From Enterococcus pallens ATCC BAA-351 (lineage in GTDB: Bacteria > Bacillota > Bacilli > Lactobacillales > Enterococcaceae): a stretch of 64,000 nucleotides of DNA. The position numbers were made by a program, and so were the translations under genes. Shown here piece by piece: positions 33,043 to 43,417 of the stretch. A model generated the notes under the pieces. The model did no database searches and had not been told where the DNA came from. It was given only the letters and a program-made list of their open reading frames with translations. Within the stretch, counting starts at the first letter, position 1. Each line of letters begins with the position of its first letter. The DNA lies in the NCBI RefSeq assembly GCF_000407485.1, contig NZ_ASWD01000008.1, forward strand, positions 1 through 64,000, written 5' to 3'.

Positions 33043-34404
33043 ATGAGTGAAATGTTACAAGATCGGATCCCGCCACAAAGTGTTGAGGCAGAACAAGCAA
33101 CATTAGGCTCGATATTTTTAGATACAGATGCGTTGATTACGGCAATGGAATTTATCCAACCGGAGGATTTCTATCGCCGCAGCCATCAAGTAATTTTCCA
33201 AACAATGATTAAGTTAAACGACCGTAACGAGGCGATTGACGTTGTGACGGTCAAGGAGCTGTTAGAGCAGGAACATCTGCTGGAAGATGCTGGCGGCTTA
33301 AGCTATTTATCTGAGCTGGCCTTAAGCGTCCCAACTGCGGCTAACGTCGGGTATTATGCGAAGATTGTGGAAGAGAAATCTTTGCTGCGCAATTTGATTC
33401 AAGCAGCGACTAATATTGTAACTGAGGGTTTTGAACAAGGAGACGATGTTCAAACCATTTTAGATGCAGCTGAGCGCAGCATTATGGAGGTTTCAGAGCG
33501 GCGGAATAAGAGCGGCTTTTTGTCGATTGCTGAAGTATTAAATACCGCAATCGAGAATATTGATCAGCTTGCTCGGAATGATGAAGAGATTACTGGTATT
33601 CCTACAGGCTATGCCGCCTTGGATAAGATGACTGCCGGATTGCAGGCAGAAGAGTTAATTATATTAGCGGCTCGTCCTGCGGTAGGGAAGACGGCATTTG
33701 CTTTGAATATTGCCCAAAATATTGGAACGAAGACAGATCGTTCAGTTGCTATTTTCAGTTTGGAAATGGGGGCTGAATCGCTGGTGAATCGGATGCTTTG
33801 TGCAGAAGGATCTATTGAAGCCAGTCATTTAAGAACGGGTCAGTTATCAGAAGAAGAATGGCAAAATTTGATTGTAGCGATGGGCAGCTTGTCTAGAGCA
33901 AATATTTTTATTGATGATACACCGGGGATTAAAATATCGGAAATACGGGCAAAATGTCATAAGCTGGCAAAAGAAAAAGGCAACTTAGGATTAATCCTAA
34001 TTGACTATCTGCAGCTGATTGAGGGAACCGGGCGTGAGAATCGCCAACAAGAGGTTTCGGAAATTTCCCGACAATTGAAAAAGCTGGCTAAAGAATTAAA
34101 AGTACCTATTATTGCTTTATCACAGCTTTCTCGGGGTGTGGAGCAGCGTCAAGATAAACGTCCAGTACTAAGTGATATTCGTGAATCCGGTTCGATTGAG
34201 CAGGATGCAGATATTGTGGCTTTCTTATATCGTGATGACTACTACGAGCGTGAGGGCGACGAAGAAGCGGATACGAGTGCCAACCGCAACGTGATTGAGG
34301 TAATTATTGAAAAGAACCGGAGTGGGGCTCGTGGTACCGTAGAGCTGCTGTTCATCAAAGAGTACAATAAGTTTTCTTCACTTTCGCCAAGAGAAGAATT
34401 TTAA
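33043..34404 (+). CDS. dnaB: Replicative DNA helicase DnaB
   Basis: 453 aa (called DnaC in Bacillus). Hexameric 5'-3' helicase at the fork. N-terminal domain (about 1-105), linker, and RecA-like domain with Walker A ARPAVGKTAF and Walker B LILIDYLQL. ATG 33043 has SD AGGAG; 25 extra in-frame codons upstream run through the rplI terminator area and are rejected. No inserted intein. Confidence 0.97.
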   Translation: MSEMLQDRIPPQSVEAEQATLGSIFLDTDALITAMEFIQPEDFYRRSHQVIFQTMIKLNDRNEAIDVVTVKELLEQEHLLEDAGGLSYLSELALSVPTAANVGYYAKIVEEKSLLRNLIQAATNIVTEGFEQGDDVQTILDAAERSIMEVSERRNKSGFLSIAEVLNTAIENIDQLARNDEEITGIPTGYAALDKMTAGLQAEELIILAARPAVGKTAFALNIAQNIGTKTDRSVAIFSLEMGAESLVNRMLCAEGSIEASHLRTGQLSEEEWQNLIVAMGSLSRANIFIDDTPGIKISEIRAKCHKLAKEKGNLGLILIDYLQLIEGTGRENRQQEVSEISRQLKKLAKELKVPIIALSQLSRGVEQRQDKRPVLSDIRESGSIEQDADIVAFLYRDDYYEREGDEEADTSANRNVIEVIIEKNRSGARGTVELLFIKEYNKFSSLSPREEF

Positions 34405-34432
34405 AGCGCCTGTTATGCGACAGGTGCTTTAT
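34403..34432. terminator. Terminator shared by dnaB and the convergent gene
   Basis: AAAGC-CCTGT-tatgcg-ACAGG-GCTTTA stem between the two converging stops. Confidence 0.75.
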
Positions 34433-35010
34433 TTTTTATGTTCTTCCAACTCTTGGGATAAATGATCCAATTCAGTCTGTTTTTGCGAAAGAATTTTCTG
34501 GTCTTCGCGGATTAAGGCGCGTATTTCAGATTTAGTAGGTTGGAAAAGAGTATTGATTCCAACTGCGATTAAGGTTCCAATAAAGGTGTCGATGATTCGG
34601 CTGAGAGCAAACCCAAAGGACTCGCCATAAGAGACACTCAGAGAAATAAGAATAGTAGCGGAGATGGCAGGAACTATTCCGCTGTGTTCATGCAGCAGTT
34701 CACAGACCAGTACCACTAAAATAATGAAAAACGGCAGTAGAAAGATTTCGATGTCAAAATTAGCATGATCGATTTTTGTAATAAAAAAATAGAGAAGTGC
34801 CATCGTACCGCCGATTATATTTCCGGCAACAGTGTTTTTACCAGTTTTAATTGTGGTATGCAGGTCGCTAGTCATCAAAGGAGCTACTGCAGATAAAGAG
34901 GCTGCTATGGGAGCGCCGCGATCGCTAAAATGAAAGATGAGAATACATAATGCGACAGAAACAGCAATCTTTACTGCGCGTATAAGGGTATATTTGTGAA
35001 TGATTTTCAT
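34429..35010 (-). CDS. FUSC/aromatic acid exporter-like (ArAE) membrane protein
   Basis: 193 aa with about four to five hydrophobic segments in the first 155 residues, the RGAPIAASLSAV and GNIIGGTMA motif areas, and a charged coiled-coil tail. This matches the short ArAE_1/FUSC family of putative exporters found in lactobacilli and staphylococci. The substrate is unknown. SD GAGGTAG precedes the ATG. A single gene, leftward, between dnaB and purA. Confidence 0.75.
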   Translation of the reverse strand: MKIIHKYTLIRAVKIAVSVALCILIFHFSDRGAPIAASLSAVAPLMTSDLHTTIKTGKNTVAGNIIGGTMALLYFFITKIDHANFDIEIFLLPFFIILVVLVCELLHEHSGIVPAISATILISLSVSYGESFGFALSRIIDTFIGTLIAVGINTLFQPTKSEIRALIREDQKILSQKQTELDHLSQELEEHKK

Positions 35011-35137
35011 TGCTTCTACCTCCTCATGTTATTGTGACAAGGTTAAGAAAAATTGGCAAGTAAAGCCCTTTATCAAGATTAATGTTCGTGATTTGACAAT
35101 AAAAAACAAAATGAGAATTTGAATATTCGAATTTAGA

Positions 35138-35166
35138 TTGAAAAACAGTTGGTTTATTGGTACAAT
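35138..35166 (+). promoter_or_regulatory. purA promoter
   Basis: -35 TTGAAA (35138-35143), 17-nt spacer, -10 TACAAT (35161-35166). Confidence 0.7.
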
Positions 35167-35202
35167 GGTTCAGGATTAAAAAAATTAAAACGAGGTGTTC
35201 AG

Positions 35203-36495
35203 ATGTCATCTGTAGTAGTGGTAGGAACGCAATGGGGCGATGAAGGAAAAGGAAAGATTACTGATTTCTTAAGTGAAAATGCTGAAGTCATTGCTCGCTA
35301 TCAAGGTGGAGACAACGCAGGACATACCATCAAATTTGATAATGAAACATACAAATTGCACTTGATTCCTTCTGGTATTTTCTATAAAGAAAAAATCAGC
35401 GTAATCGGTAATGGTGTGGTAGTCAATCCAAAATCTTTAGTTGAGGAGTTGGCTTACTTACATGAACGAGGCGTAACTACGGAAAATTTACGTATTTCTG
35501 ACCGTGCTCATGTGATTTTGCCTTACCATATCCAATTGGATCAATTGCAAGAAGATGCTAAGGGCGAAAATAAAATTGGTACAACAATTAAAGGAATCGG
35601 GCCAGCTTATATGGATAAGGCTGCTCGTGTGGGCATTCGAATTGCTGATCTTTTAGACAAAGAGATTTTTGAGGATCGTTTAACCATTAACTTAGAAGAG
35701 AAAAACCGTCAGTTCGTGAAGATGTTTGATTCTGAGCCGATCGATTTCGATTCTATTTTTGAAGAGTACTATGAATATGGTCAACAAATCAAACAATATG
35801 TAACAGATACTTCAGTCATCCTGAATGATGCACTTGATCAAGGCAAACGTGTTCTTTTCGAAGGCGCGCAAGGAGTTATGCTGGATATCGACCAAGGAAC
35901 GTATCCTTTTGTTACGTCCTCCAATCCAGTGGCTGGTGGGGTAACTATCGGAAGCGGTGTAGGACCAGCGAAAATCGACAAGGTTGTGGGTGTATGTAAA
36001 GCTTATACCTCTCGTGTTGGTGATGGGCCATTCCCAACTGAATTATTCGATGAAGTTGGTGATCAAATTCGTGAGGTTGGCCGTGAATACGGAACAACAA
36101 CCGGACGGCCTAGACGTGTTGGCTGGTTTGATTCAGTGGTGATGCGTCATTCTAAACGAGTGTCAGGGATTACCAATCTATCTTTGAATTCGATTGATGT
36201 GTTGAGCGGACTAGATACTGTAAAAATTTGTACCGCTTATGAGCTGGATGGTGAGCTAATTTATCATTATCCTGCAAGCTTGAAGGAATTGAACCGCTGC
36301 AAGCCTGTCTATGAAGAGCTGCCAGGCTGGAGCGAAGATATTACCGGCTGCCGCGATTTAGCTGATTTGCCAGAAAATGCTCGTAATTATGTTCGTCGTG
36401 TTTCAGAATTAGTTGGTGTTCGTATCTCTACTTTCTCTGTAGGACCTGATCGTACACAAACTAACATTCTGGAAAGTGTTTGGGCACAAATTTAA
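35203..36495 (+). CDS. purA: Adenylosuccinate synthetase
   Basis: 430 aa. GTP-dependent condensation of IMP with aspartate, first step to AMP. The P-loop is [12 protein letters not shown] at residues 8-19; [12 protein letters not shown] and SVGPDRT near the end are family landmarks. ATG 35203 has SD AGGTG; the earlier in-frame ATG (35149) falls on the promoter. With guaB at 4.2 kb, both branches from IMP lie in the window. Confidence 0.98.
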   Translation: MSSVVVVGTQWGDEGKGKITDFLSENAEVIARYQGGDNAGHTIKFDNETYKLHLIPSGIFYKEKISVIGNGVVVNPKSLVEELAYLHERGVTTENLRISDRAHVILPYHIQLDQLQEDAKGENKIGTTIKGIGPAYMDKAARVGIRIADLLDKEIFEDRLTINLEEKNRQFVKMFDSEPIDFDSIFEEYYEYGQQIKQYVTDTSVILNDALDQGKRVLFEGAQGVMLDIDQGTYPFVTSSNPVAGGVTIGSGVGPAKIDKVVGVCKAYTSRVGDGPFPTELFDEVGDQIREVGREYGTTTGRPRRVGWFDSVVMRHSKRVSGITNLSLNSIDVLSGLDTVKICTAYELDGELIYHYPASLKELNRCKPVYEELPGWSEDITGCRDLADLPENARNYVRRVSELVGVRISTFSVGPDRTQTNILESVWAQI

Positions 36496-36566
36496 GGGTT
36501 CTATTGGAACAAACAATCAGTTATTTAGTATAATAAAGCTTACTAAAGGTGTTAGGAGGATAAATG

Positions 36567-37433
36567 ATGTATCAGATTCTAACCGATTCCTGTTGTGATG
36601 TTCCTTATAAGCTGTTAAAGGATTTAAATGTTGAGTTTATTTCGATGTATATTGATATTAATGGACAAGAAATCGCGGATGACTTAGGGAAAAGCTTTGA
36701 TATTAATGCCTTTTATCAAGAGATTGCAGAAGGTGCATTGCCTACAACTTCTCAAGTGAATGTAGGTCGGTATACTGAATTTTTTAAGCAGTATGCGAAA
36801 CAAAATATTCCTGTGCTGTACATCTGCTTTTCATCAGGATTAAGCGGTTCTTACCAAAGTGCTCTACAGGCCGTGGAGATTGTTAAAGAGGATTTTCCCG
36901 AGGCTGAAATTCATGTGTTTGATTCTTTGGCTGCTAGTGGTGGAGAAGGGCTGATGGTCTACGAAGCTGCCAAAAAGCAGCAAGCAGGCATGACTCTATC
37001 AGAATTGCTGGCATGGCTAGAAGAAAATCGTTTAACGTACCAGCATTGGGTAACGGTTAATGATTTGAATCATTTGCAGCGGGGTGGAAGGATTTCCAAA
37101 ACGAGTGCAGCAATTGGCGGCTTGATGAATATCAAACCAATTATTGATGTGGATCCACAAGGAAAGCTGCGAACGCTAGAAAAAATTCGTGGACGTAAAA
37201 AAGCTTTGCAGCATATTGCTGATAAAATTGTTGAGAATACGGATACTCCTAGCGAGCAGGTTATTTTCATCAATACTAGCGGTGATTATGATAGTGCCGA
37301 GGAAGTGAAACACCTGATTGAGGAACAAATTCAGCCCAAAGCGATTGAAATTTTCCCATTAGGTCCAACAATTTCCAGCCATACGGGACTGGGTTGCATT
37401 GCGGTGTTCACTAGAGGTCCAATTCGAAAATAG
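36567..37433 (+). CDS. DegV family fatty-acid-binding protein
   Basis: 288 aa. DegV-fold proteins (FakB type) bind a fatty acid for phosphorylation by FakA. Landmarks: TDSCCDVP at the start, TSQVNVG near residue 60, SSGLSGSYQSA and the RGGRISKT loop. ATG 36567 is preferred over 36564 because AGGAGG is then 7 nt away. Whether it serves FakA cannot be told; no fakA is nearby. Confidence 0.93.
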   Translation: MYQILTDSCCDVPYKLLKDLNVEFISMYIDINGQEIADDLGKSFDINAFYQEIAEGALPTTSQVNVGRYTEFFKQYAKQNIPVLYICFSSGLSGSYQSALQAVEIVKEDFPEAEIHVFDSLAASGGEGLMVYEAAKKQQAGMTLSELLAWLEENRLTYQHWVTVNDLNHLQRGGRISKTSAAIGGLMNIKPIIDVDPQGKLRTLEKIRGRKKALQHIADKIVENTDTPSEQVIFINTSGDYDSAEEVKHLIEEQIQPKAIEIFPLGPTISSHTGLGCIAVFTRGPIRK

Positions 37434-37441
37434 TTCACGTT

Positions 37442-37488
37442 AGCTTCACAAATGACTTGATTATTCAGGTGTTTGTGAAGCTTTTTCT
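37442..37488. terminator. Terminator between degV and mleR
   Basis: AGCTTCACAAA pairs with TTTGTGAAGCT, T-run after; overlaps the last codons of mleR. Confidence 0.75.
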
Positions 37489-38369
37489 GTGTCTGAAAAC
37501 TCGCGAATAATTTGACTGAGTTGATTGCGATAGGCTGTTTGCAGGACATTGTCTCGTTGAACCAAAGAAATTAAAAAATCCGGCTGCGGCTGGTCTTCAA
37601 TTGGAATGCTGACTAGATGATCTTCAGCGTTAATTGCCAACTCAACTAAAAAACCGATGCCCACTTGTTCACGGATCATTCCTTTTAAGATATTCAGATT
37701 ACTGCTTTGGTAAATAATTTTTGGTTCAAAATGAGCCTGCTGACTAAATTTCTCAAAAGCAATCGGATGAACGTAGTGCTCATTTAACAAAACAAAGGAC
37801 TCATGCTCCAGCTCACTGAAGGAAATACTTTTGCGTTGAGCCAACGGGTGCTCAGGACTAACCACAATAGTAAAATTCTTTTTAACCAAAAGCTCACTGT
37901 AAAGCTCAGGATCACGAATTGGTTCTGTGGAGCCTAGCAAAGCCATATCAATTTTTCCTCGTTTCAGCAGCATATATAAATCCTTCGAGCCACCATCAAT
38001 TAAATTCACGTGCTCCATCAAATTATTTTTGAATAAAAATGAGGAAAGCTTAGGGAAGTAATAATTGCCAATAATTGGCGGTAGACCAAATTCTAAGGTT
38101 TCTTCCTTCAAACGATCAATTTCTCGAATGGCTACAGAGAGTTCTTTTAGCATCGTGCTGATATGTTTTGACAAGATCATGCCAGCTTTGGTGATAATCA
38201 CGGAGCGATGAGACTGGTCTCGCAGAATCAATTCCGTACCTAGCTCCTGTTCTAACCGCTTCACGGCATAGGTGACTGTTGGCTGGCTAACATGGAAGGC
38301 TTTAGCAACTTTAGTGAAGCTCTTGTCGTGAACTAAACGTTGAAAGTACTCTAAGTCTTTAAGATTCAT
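37461..38369 (-). CDS. mleR: LysR-family regulator of malolactic genes (MleR)
   Basis: 302 aa. N-terminal winged HTH (about 1-60; SFTKVAKAFHVSQPTVTYAVKRLEQEL) and a periplasmic-binding-like effector domain (about 90-295). It is divergent from mleS-mleP, the usual arrangement for a LysR activator that responds to L-malate. The start is taken at the second of two adjacent ATGs, 6 nt after AGGAG. The assignment rests on family and position. Confidence 0.85.
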   Translation of the reverse strand: MNLKDLEYFQRLVHDKSFTKVAKAFHVSQPTVTYAVKRLEQELGTELILRDQSHRSVIITKAGMILSKHISTMLKELSVAIREIDRLKEETLEFGLPPIIGNYYFPKLSSFLFKNNLMEHVNLIDGGSKDLYMLLKRGKIDMALLGSTEPIRDPELYSELLVKKNFTIVVSPEHPLAQRKSISFSELEHESFVLLNEHYVHPIAFEKFSQQAHFEPKIIYQSSNLNILKGMIREQVGIGFLVELAINAEDHLVSIPIEDQPQPDFLISLVQRDNVLQTAYRNQLSQIIREFSDTEKASQTPE

Positions 38370-38404
38370 CATAAACTCCTTTAGTCAATCCTAAACTTTT
38401 TGTC

Positions 38405-38424
38405 ATATAAGTATTATTTATCAT
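38405..38424. promoter_or_regulatory. Candidate LysR-type operator
   Basis: ATAA-N7-TTAT dyad with the T-N11-A pattern (T38408, A38420), in the divergent mleR/mleS spacer. Typical for LysR binding, but not proven. Confidence 0.4.
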
Positions 38425-38561
38425 AATCCTAATTTTTGACTATGACAAGTCAGAGGGTGTACCTTGTTAATGTAATTAATAAGGATGCCGCTTCGAATCA
38501 GTTATTGTTAAGTCAAAAGTCGAAACAACATAGGATACAAACTACAAGGAGGAATTTAATT

Positions 38562-40202
38562 ATGAAAGGAATCGAAATTTTAAACAATCCGTTTTTGAAT
38601 AAAGGAACAGCCTTTACAAAAGAGGAAAGAAAACAATATGGCTTAGAAGGCATGCTGCCTTCACAAGTACAAACTTTAGAACAACAAGCTGTCCAAGCTT
38701 ATGGACAATATTTAAGCAAAACCTCAAATCTTGAAAAACGTATTTTCTTGATGAATATTTTCAATACAAATCGTACTTTGTTCTACAAATTGATGGGACA
38801 ACACGTAGTAGAATTTATGCCAATTGTCTATGATCCAACAGTGGCAGATTCTATCGAACAATACAATGAATTGTTTGTTCAACCTCAAGATGCTGCTTTC
38901 TTGTCAATTGATGATCCAGAAGCAATTAAAGCAAGTTTGCAAAATGCAGCTGCTGGCCGCGACATTCGTTTGATCGTTGCAACAGATGCTGAAGGGATTT
39001 TAGGTATTGGCGACTGGGGTGTCAATGGTGTCGATATCGCGATTGGTAAATTGATGGTTTATACAGCAGCTGCTGGGATTGACCCATCTCAAGTATTGCC
39101 TGTATCGATTGATGCTGGTACGAATAACCAAGAATTAATCAATGATCCATTGTATTTAGGCAATCGTCATGAACGTGTAACGGGTGATCGCTACTATGAT
39201 TTCATCGATCAATTTGTTAATGCAACCCAAGAATTATTCCCTAAAGTATTGCTTCACTGGGAAGACTTTGGCCGTTCAAATGCAGCGAATATTTTGGAAA
39301 AATACGAAGATAAAATCACCACCTTTAATGATGACATTCAAGGAACAGGAATTGTGGTACTAGCTGGTGTATTGGGTGCATTGAATATTTCAGGTGAAGA
39401 TTTAACTAAACAAACCGTAATGACCTTTGGTGCTGGGACTGCCGGTGTCGGCATTGCCAACCAATTGCTAGATGAAATGACTCGCCAAGGTTTGTCAAAG
39501 GAAGAAGCACGTAAACATTTTTATATGGTAGACAAACAAGGTGTTTTGTTTGAAGATACCGAAGAGTTAACCAATGGACAAAAACCATTCACTCGTCAAC
39601 GCAGTGAATTTGATAATGCGGATGAGTTAACCAACTTAACAGCAGCGGTTAAAGCTATTCACCCAACGATTATCATTGGAACATCGACTCAACCAGGTGC
39701 TTTCACTGAAGAAATCGTGAAGGAAATTGCGGCTCATACCGAACGTCCAATCATTTTCCCATTGTCTAACCCAACTAAGCTGGCAGAAGCAACTGCGGAA
39801 GATTTAATTAAATGGACAGATGGTAAAGCTTTAATTGGTACGGGTATTCCAGCAGCAGATGTGGAATATAATGGTGTAACTTACCAAATTGGCCAAGCAA
39901 ATAATGCGTTAATGTATCCAGGATTAGGACTTGGTATTATTGCTTCAACTGCTTCTCGCGTAAATGGCGAAATGTTGTCACAAGCTAGTCACGCACTAGG
40001 CGGCATTGTTGATACAACGAAACCAGGTGCTGCAGTATTACCGCCAGTATCTAAGTTGACTGAGTTCTCACATACTATTGCTGAAGTAGTGGGACAAAGC
40101 GCATTGGATCAAAAATTAAACAAAGAAGAAATCAAAGATATTAAACAAGCAGTCGAAGACATGAAATGGTACCCAGAATACCACTCACTAGATGCTGAAT
40201 AA
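38562..40202 (+). CDS. mleS: Malolactic enzyme
   Basis: 546 aa. NAD+- and Mn2+-dependent decarboxylation of L-malate directly to L-lactate and CO2, which helps pH homeostasis and energy gain. It belongs to the malic enzyme fold (N-terminal malic domain, then NAD-binding domain with [12 protein letters not shown]). The gene is divergent from a LysR gene and followed by mleP, which favours malolactic over malic enzyme. ATG 38562 with SD AAGGAGG is chosen; upstream in-frame codons from 38436 lie in the promoter and operator region. Confidence 0.93.
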   Translation: MKGIEILNNPFLNKGTAFTKEERKQYGLEGMLPSQVQTLEQQAVQAYGQYLSKTSNLEKRIFLMNIFNTNRTLFYKLMGQHVVEFMPIVYDPTVADSIEQYNELFVQPQDAAFLSIDDPEAIKASLQNAAAGRDIRLIVATDAEGILGIGDWGVNGVDIAIGKLMVYTAAAGIDPSQVLPVSIDAGTNNQELINDPLYLGNRHERVTGDRYYDFIDQFVNATQELFPKVLLHWEDFGRSNAANILEKYEDKITTFNDDIQGTGIVVLAGVLGALNISGEDLTKQTVMTFGAGTAGVGIANQLLDEMTRQGLSKEEARKHFYMVDKQGVLFEDTEELTNGQKPFTRQRSEFDNADELTNLTAAVKAIHPTIIIGTSTQPGAFTEEIVKEIAAHTERPIIFPLSNPTKLAEATAEDLIKWTDGKALIGTGIPAADVEYNGVTYQIGQANNALMYPGLGLGIIASTASRVNGEMLSQASHALGGIVDTTKPGAAVLPPVSKLTEFSHTIAEVVGQSALDQKLNKEEIKDIKQAVEDMKWYPEYHSLDAE

Positions 40203-40223
40203 TTATAAGAGGGGGAACCAAAG

Positions 40224-41189
40224 ATGATCTTCTTTCAATCGATTCAAAGTGTCATTAGTATTATTTTGATGATTGCTTTGGGGTATATCTTGAAAGGCCA
40301 GGGATGGTTTGACGAAAAATTTGGCGGCAGTATTTCATCGTTAATTACGAAGGTTGCTTTGCCAGCTTCGATTTTCGTTTCAGTTTTGAAAAATTTGACA
40401 AAGGAAACACTGTTTCAATTGTCTGGTAGTTTGATTTATCCAGTCGGCGGGGTAATTATTTCTTATATCATTGCGTATTTATTAGTGAAGATATTGAAAA
40501 TCCGCCCAGGCCGTCGCGGAATTTTTATGAATGCAGTAGTAAATGCTAATACGATCTTTATTGGCTTGCCACTAAATATTGCATTGTTTGGCGAAAAAGC
40601 GTTGCCTTACTTCTTGGTTTACTATGTTACCAATACAGTTTCAACTTGGGCCTTTGGTGTATTCTTAATCTCTAACGATGATCCAACTAAGGTGAAAGGG
40701 GAAACCAAAGCCAAACTAAACTGGAAGAAATTGCTGCCACCACCATTACTTGGTTTTATTGTAGCGATTGTTTTCTTACTAGTCGGTATTCCAGTACCAA
40801 CCTTTATTAACTCTACGTTGACTTATGTTGGGAACATTGTTACGCCATTGTCACTGATCTACATTGGGATCGTTTTGTACGATGCAGGTCTTAAGAGTAT
40901 TCGCTTTGACCGCGATACTATAGTTGCTTTGCTGGGTCGATTCATTTTGGCACCAGCAGTTCTAATTGGTTTATTAGTTGTTGGTCAAAATGTCTTTGGA
41001 GCTAACCTAGATACTTTGCTGCAACAAACCTTAGTTGTTCAATCAGCAACTCCAATGTTGGCTGTTTTGCCTATCTTGGCTAATGAAGCACATGGCGATG
41101 TTAAATATGCAACCAACCTTGTTACAACAAGTACGCTGCTATTCGTGATTGTTGTACCTATCTTGATGCAGCTTGTACAATTTATTTAA
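40224..41189 (+). CDS. mleP: Malate transporter MleP, auxin efflux carrier (AEC) family
   Basis: 321 aa with about ten hydrophobic segments. The AEC family pattern is visible (GYILKGQGWFDEKFGGSIS near the start; NANTIFIGLPLN mid-way). The gap to mleS is 21 nt and SD GAGGGGG is present, so they are co-transcribed. In lactic bacteria it exchanges malate for lactate. Confidence 0.9.
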   Translation: MIFFQSIQSVISIILMIALGYILKGQGWFDEKFGGSISSLITKVALPASIFVSVLKNLTKETLFQLSGSLIYPVGGVIISYIIAYLLVKILKIRPGRRGIFMNAVVNANTIFIGLPLNIALFGEKALPYFLVYYVTNTVSTWAFGVFLISNDDPTKVKGETKAKLNWKKLLPPPLLGFIVAIVFLLVGIPVPTFINSTLTYVGNIVTPLSLIYIGIVLYDAGLKSIRFDRDTIVALLGRFILAPAVLIGLLVVGQNVFGANLDTLLQQTLVVQSATPMLAVLPILANEAHGDVKYATNLVTTSTLLFVIVVPILMQLVQFI

Positions 41190-41195
41190 TAAGAA

Positions 41196-41229
41196 AAAAA
41201 GGGAAAGCTCAAGGCGAGCTTTCCTTTTT
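41196..41229. terminator. Bidirectional terminator after mleP
   Basis: GGAAAGCTC-aaggc-GAGCTTTCC flanked by A-run and T-run; serves mleP and the convergent ABC-F gene. Confidence 0.9.
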
Positions 41230-42856
41230 AGTTACCTGTAAACAGGTGTTTTAGTTTTTCTTGTACATCTTTGTTTTCCAAGAATTCGTCGTATGTTGTT
41301 TCGCTGCGATCAACTACGCCGTTCTCAGAAATAGCAATGATGCGGTTAGCAATGGTTTGAATGAATTGATGGTCATGAGAGGCAAACAGCATTGCGCCTT
41401 TATAAGCCACCAAGCCTTCATTTAGAGCTGAAATAGATTCTAGGTCCAAATGATTGGTTGGATCATCCAAGACTAAGACGTTCGCTTTTGACAGCATCAG
41501 CTTAGACAGCATGCAACGGACCTTCTCGCCACCAGAAAGTACATTAACAGGTTTCATTACTTCGTCACCTGAGAACAGCATACGTCCTAAGAAGCTGCGT
41601 AGGAAGGTGTTGTCGTCTTCTTCTTTGCTGGCATATTGACGCAGCCAATCCAAAATTGGCAATTCGCTGTCGAATTCTTTGCTGGTGTCTTTTGGCAAAT
41701 AGGCTTGACTAGTAGTGACACCCCAGCGAACTGTTCCAGTATCTGGTTTTAGATCGCCCATAATTACGCGGAACAATGTTGTAGTAACAATATCATTTTC
41801 AGCAATGAAGGCTGTTTTGTCTTCGCGATTCAAGATGAAGGAAATATCATCCAGAATTTTCTTGCCATCAATCGTCACACTAACGTTTTCCACCTGCAGC
41901 AAGTCATTGCCGATTTCGCGATCCGGTTTGAATTGCACGAATGGGTAACGACGTGAAGAAGGCTGAATATCATCCAAAGTGATTTTATCCAACATTTTCT
42001 TCCGAGAAGTTGCTTGCTTTGATTTTGATGCATTGGCACTAAAGCGAGCAATAAAGTCTTGCAGCTCTTTGATTTTTTCTTCTTTTTTAGCATTTGAATC
42101 AGATTTTAGTTTTGCTGCCAATTGGCTGGATTCTAACCAGAAATCGTAGTTGCCGACATACAATTGAATTTTACCAAAATCAAGATCGGCCATGTGGGTA
42201 CACACTTTGTTTAAGAAGTGGCGGTCATGGGAGACAACGATAACTGTGTTTTCAAAATCAATCAGGAACTCTTCCAGCCAGTTAATTGATTGAATATCTA
42301 ATCCATTGGTAGGCTCATCTAGCAGTAGGACATCGGGTTTGCCGAAGAGTGATTGTGCCAACAGGACTTTGATCTTTTGACCGGCTGTTAATTCACTCAT
42401 TTTTTGCTGATGCAATTCTTCTGGAATATTTAGGCCTTGCAGTAAAACAGCTGCTTCAGGTTCAGCCTCCCAGCCGCCTAATTCAGCAAATTCGCCTTCC
42501 AGCTCAGCTGCTCGAATGCCATCCTCGTCGGAAAAATCTTCCTTCATATAAACGGCATCTTTTTCTTTCATCACTTGATACAAACGTTCATGGCCCATAA
42601 TGACGGTTTCAATTACTGGATAATCTTCATAGTCAAAATGATTTTGCTTCAGCACAGCTAAGCGTTCATTAGGGCCTAAGATGATTGAACCAGTAGACGG
42701 TTGGATTTCACCAGACAAAATTTTCAAAAAGGTCGACTTGCCGGCACCGTTCGCACCGATCAATCCGTAACAGTTGCCAGGGGTAAATTTGATATTTACA
42801 TCATCAAATAGTTTACGGTCAGAAAATTGTAAACTAACATCACTTACAGTAATCAA
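41228..42856 (-). CDS. ABC-F ATPase (YkpA/YbiT-like)
   Basis: 542 aa, soluble, two ABC cassettes without TM segments: Walker A GANGAGKST (first domain), signature LTAGQKIKVLLAQ, Walker B LLLDEPTNGLD; second domain SGGEKVRCMLSK and VLDDPTNHLDLES. The inter-domain linker is charged (KKKMLDKI area). ABC-F proteins act on the ribosome; some protect against antibiotics, but the YbiT group is a housekeeping type. The second Walker A is atypical (FIAENDIVTTT in place of GxNGxGKS), a degeneracy worth noting. It starts with TTG at 42856, with SD GAGGAA. Confidence 0.9.
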   Translation of the reverse strand: MITVSDVSLQFSDRKLFDDVNIKFTPGNCYGLIGANGAGKSTFLKILSGEIQPSTGSIILGPNERLAVLKQNHFDYEDYPVIETVIMGHERLYQVMKEKDAVYMKEDFSDEDGIRAAELEGEFAELGGWEAEPEAAVLLQGLNIPEELHQQKMSELTAGQKIKVLLAQSLFGKPDVLLLDEPTNGLDIQSINWLEEFLIDFENTVIVVSHDRHFLNKVCTHMADLDFGKIQLYVGNYDFWLESSQLAAKLKSDSNAKKEEKIKELQDFIARFSANASKSKQATSRKKMLDKITLDDIQPSSRRYPFVQFKPDREIGNDLLQVENVSVTIDGKKILDDISFILNREDKTAFIAENDIVTTTLFRVIMGDLKPDTGTVRWGVTTSQAYLPKDTSKEFDSELPILDWLRQYASKEEDDNTFLRSFLGRMLFSGDEVMKPVNVLSGGEKVRCMLSKLMLSKANVLVLDDPTNHLDLESISALNEGLVAYKGAMLFASHDHQFIQTIANRIIAISENGVVDRSETTYDEFLENKDVQEKLKHLFTGN

Positions 42857-42942
42857 TAGTATTCCTCACTTTTCTTTATTGGCGTAAGCCTCTTTTGCAT
42901 TATAACGAGGGGTTAAGGAAGTTTCAAGTTAATAACTGTTAA

Positions 42943-42971
42943 TTTACTTGTGTTTTAAAATACGTTAGACT
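42943..42971 (+). promoter_or_regulatory. Promoter of the detached EIIA gene
   Basis: -35 TTTACT (42943-42948), 17-nt spacer, -10 TAGACT (42966-42971). The same pair of boxes recurs before the regulator at 63.7 kb. Confidence 0.65.
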
Positions 42972-42995
42972 TAGATGGGAAGGAGTGAGGGTGAA

Positions 42996-43373
42996 ATGAT
43001 TGGGATAATTGTCGTTGCGCATGATCATTTAGCAGAAGGCTTGGTAGAGACAGCACAAGCAATTATGGGACCACAACAATATGTAGATACCATCGCTGTG
43101 GAGGCTCAAACGGAGAATCTCCAAGAGGTGTTTAATCATAAAGCGCAAAAAATGTTAGAGCAAGTCGATGAAATTGTTTGGCTGATCGATATTTTTGGTG
43201 GGACACCATTTCGCTATGCAAGCCAATGTGTCGTCAACCACGAAAACCAGCATTTAGTAACCGGTATGAATCTCCCCATGCTGCTGCAGGCATTGACTAA
43301 CCGTAACTTGCCAGCTAAGAAGTTAACTAAGCAGCTAGAAGATGAAAGTAAGGAAGCCATTCGGCGGATATAA
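42996..43373 (+). CDS. PTS mannose-family EIIA, stand-alone
   Basis: 125 aa. EIIA-Man fold; phospho-His9 in VVAHDHLAEG, and the DIFGGTP loop. It carries phosphate from HPr to a mannose-family EIIB. ATG 42996 has SD GAGGG. It has its own promoter and a strong terminator, so it is expressed apart from the EIIA-B-C-D genes 0.3 kb downstream, which include another EIIA (44772). It could serve that system, another PTS, or act as a regulatory phosphocarrier. Confidence 0.88.
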   Translation: MIGIIVVAHDHLAEGLVETAQAIMGPQQYVDTIAVEAQTENLQEVFNHKAQKMLEQVDEIVWLIDIFGGTPFRYASQCVVNHENQHLVTGMNLPMLLQALTNRNLPAKKLTKQLEDESKEAIRRI

Positions 43374-43417
43374 AGGTCTTGGAGCGTGCCAAGTTTTACT
43401 GATATGAAAAACTACAA

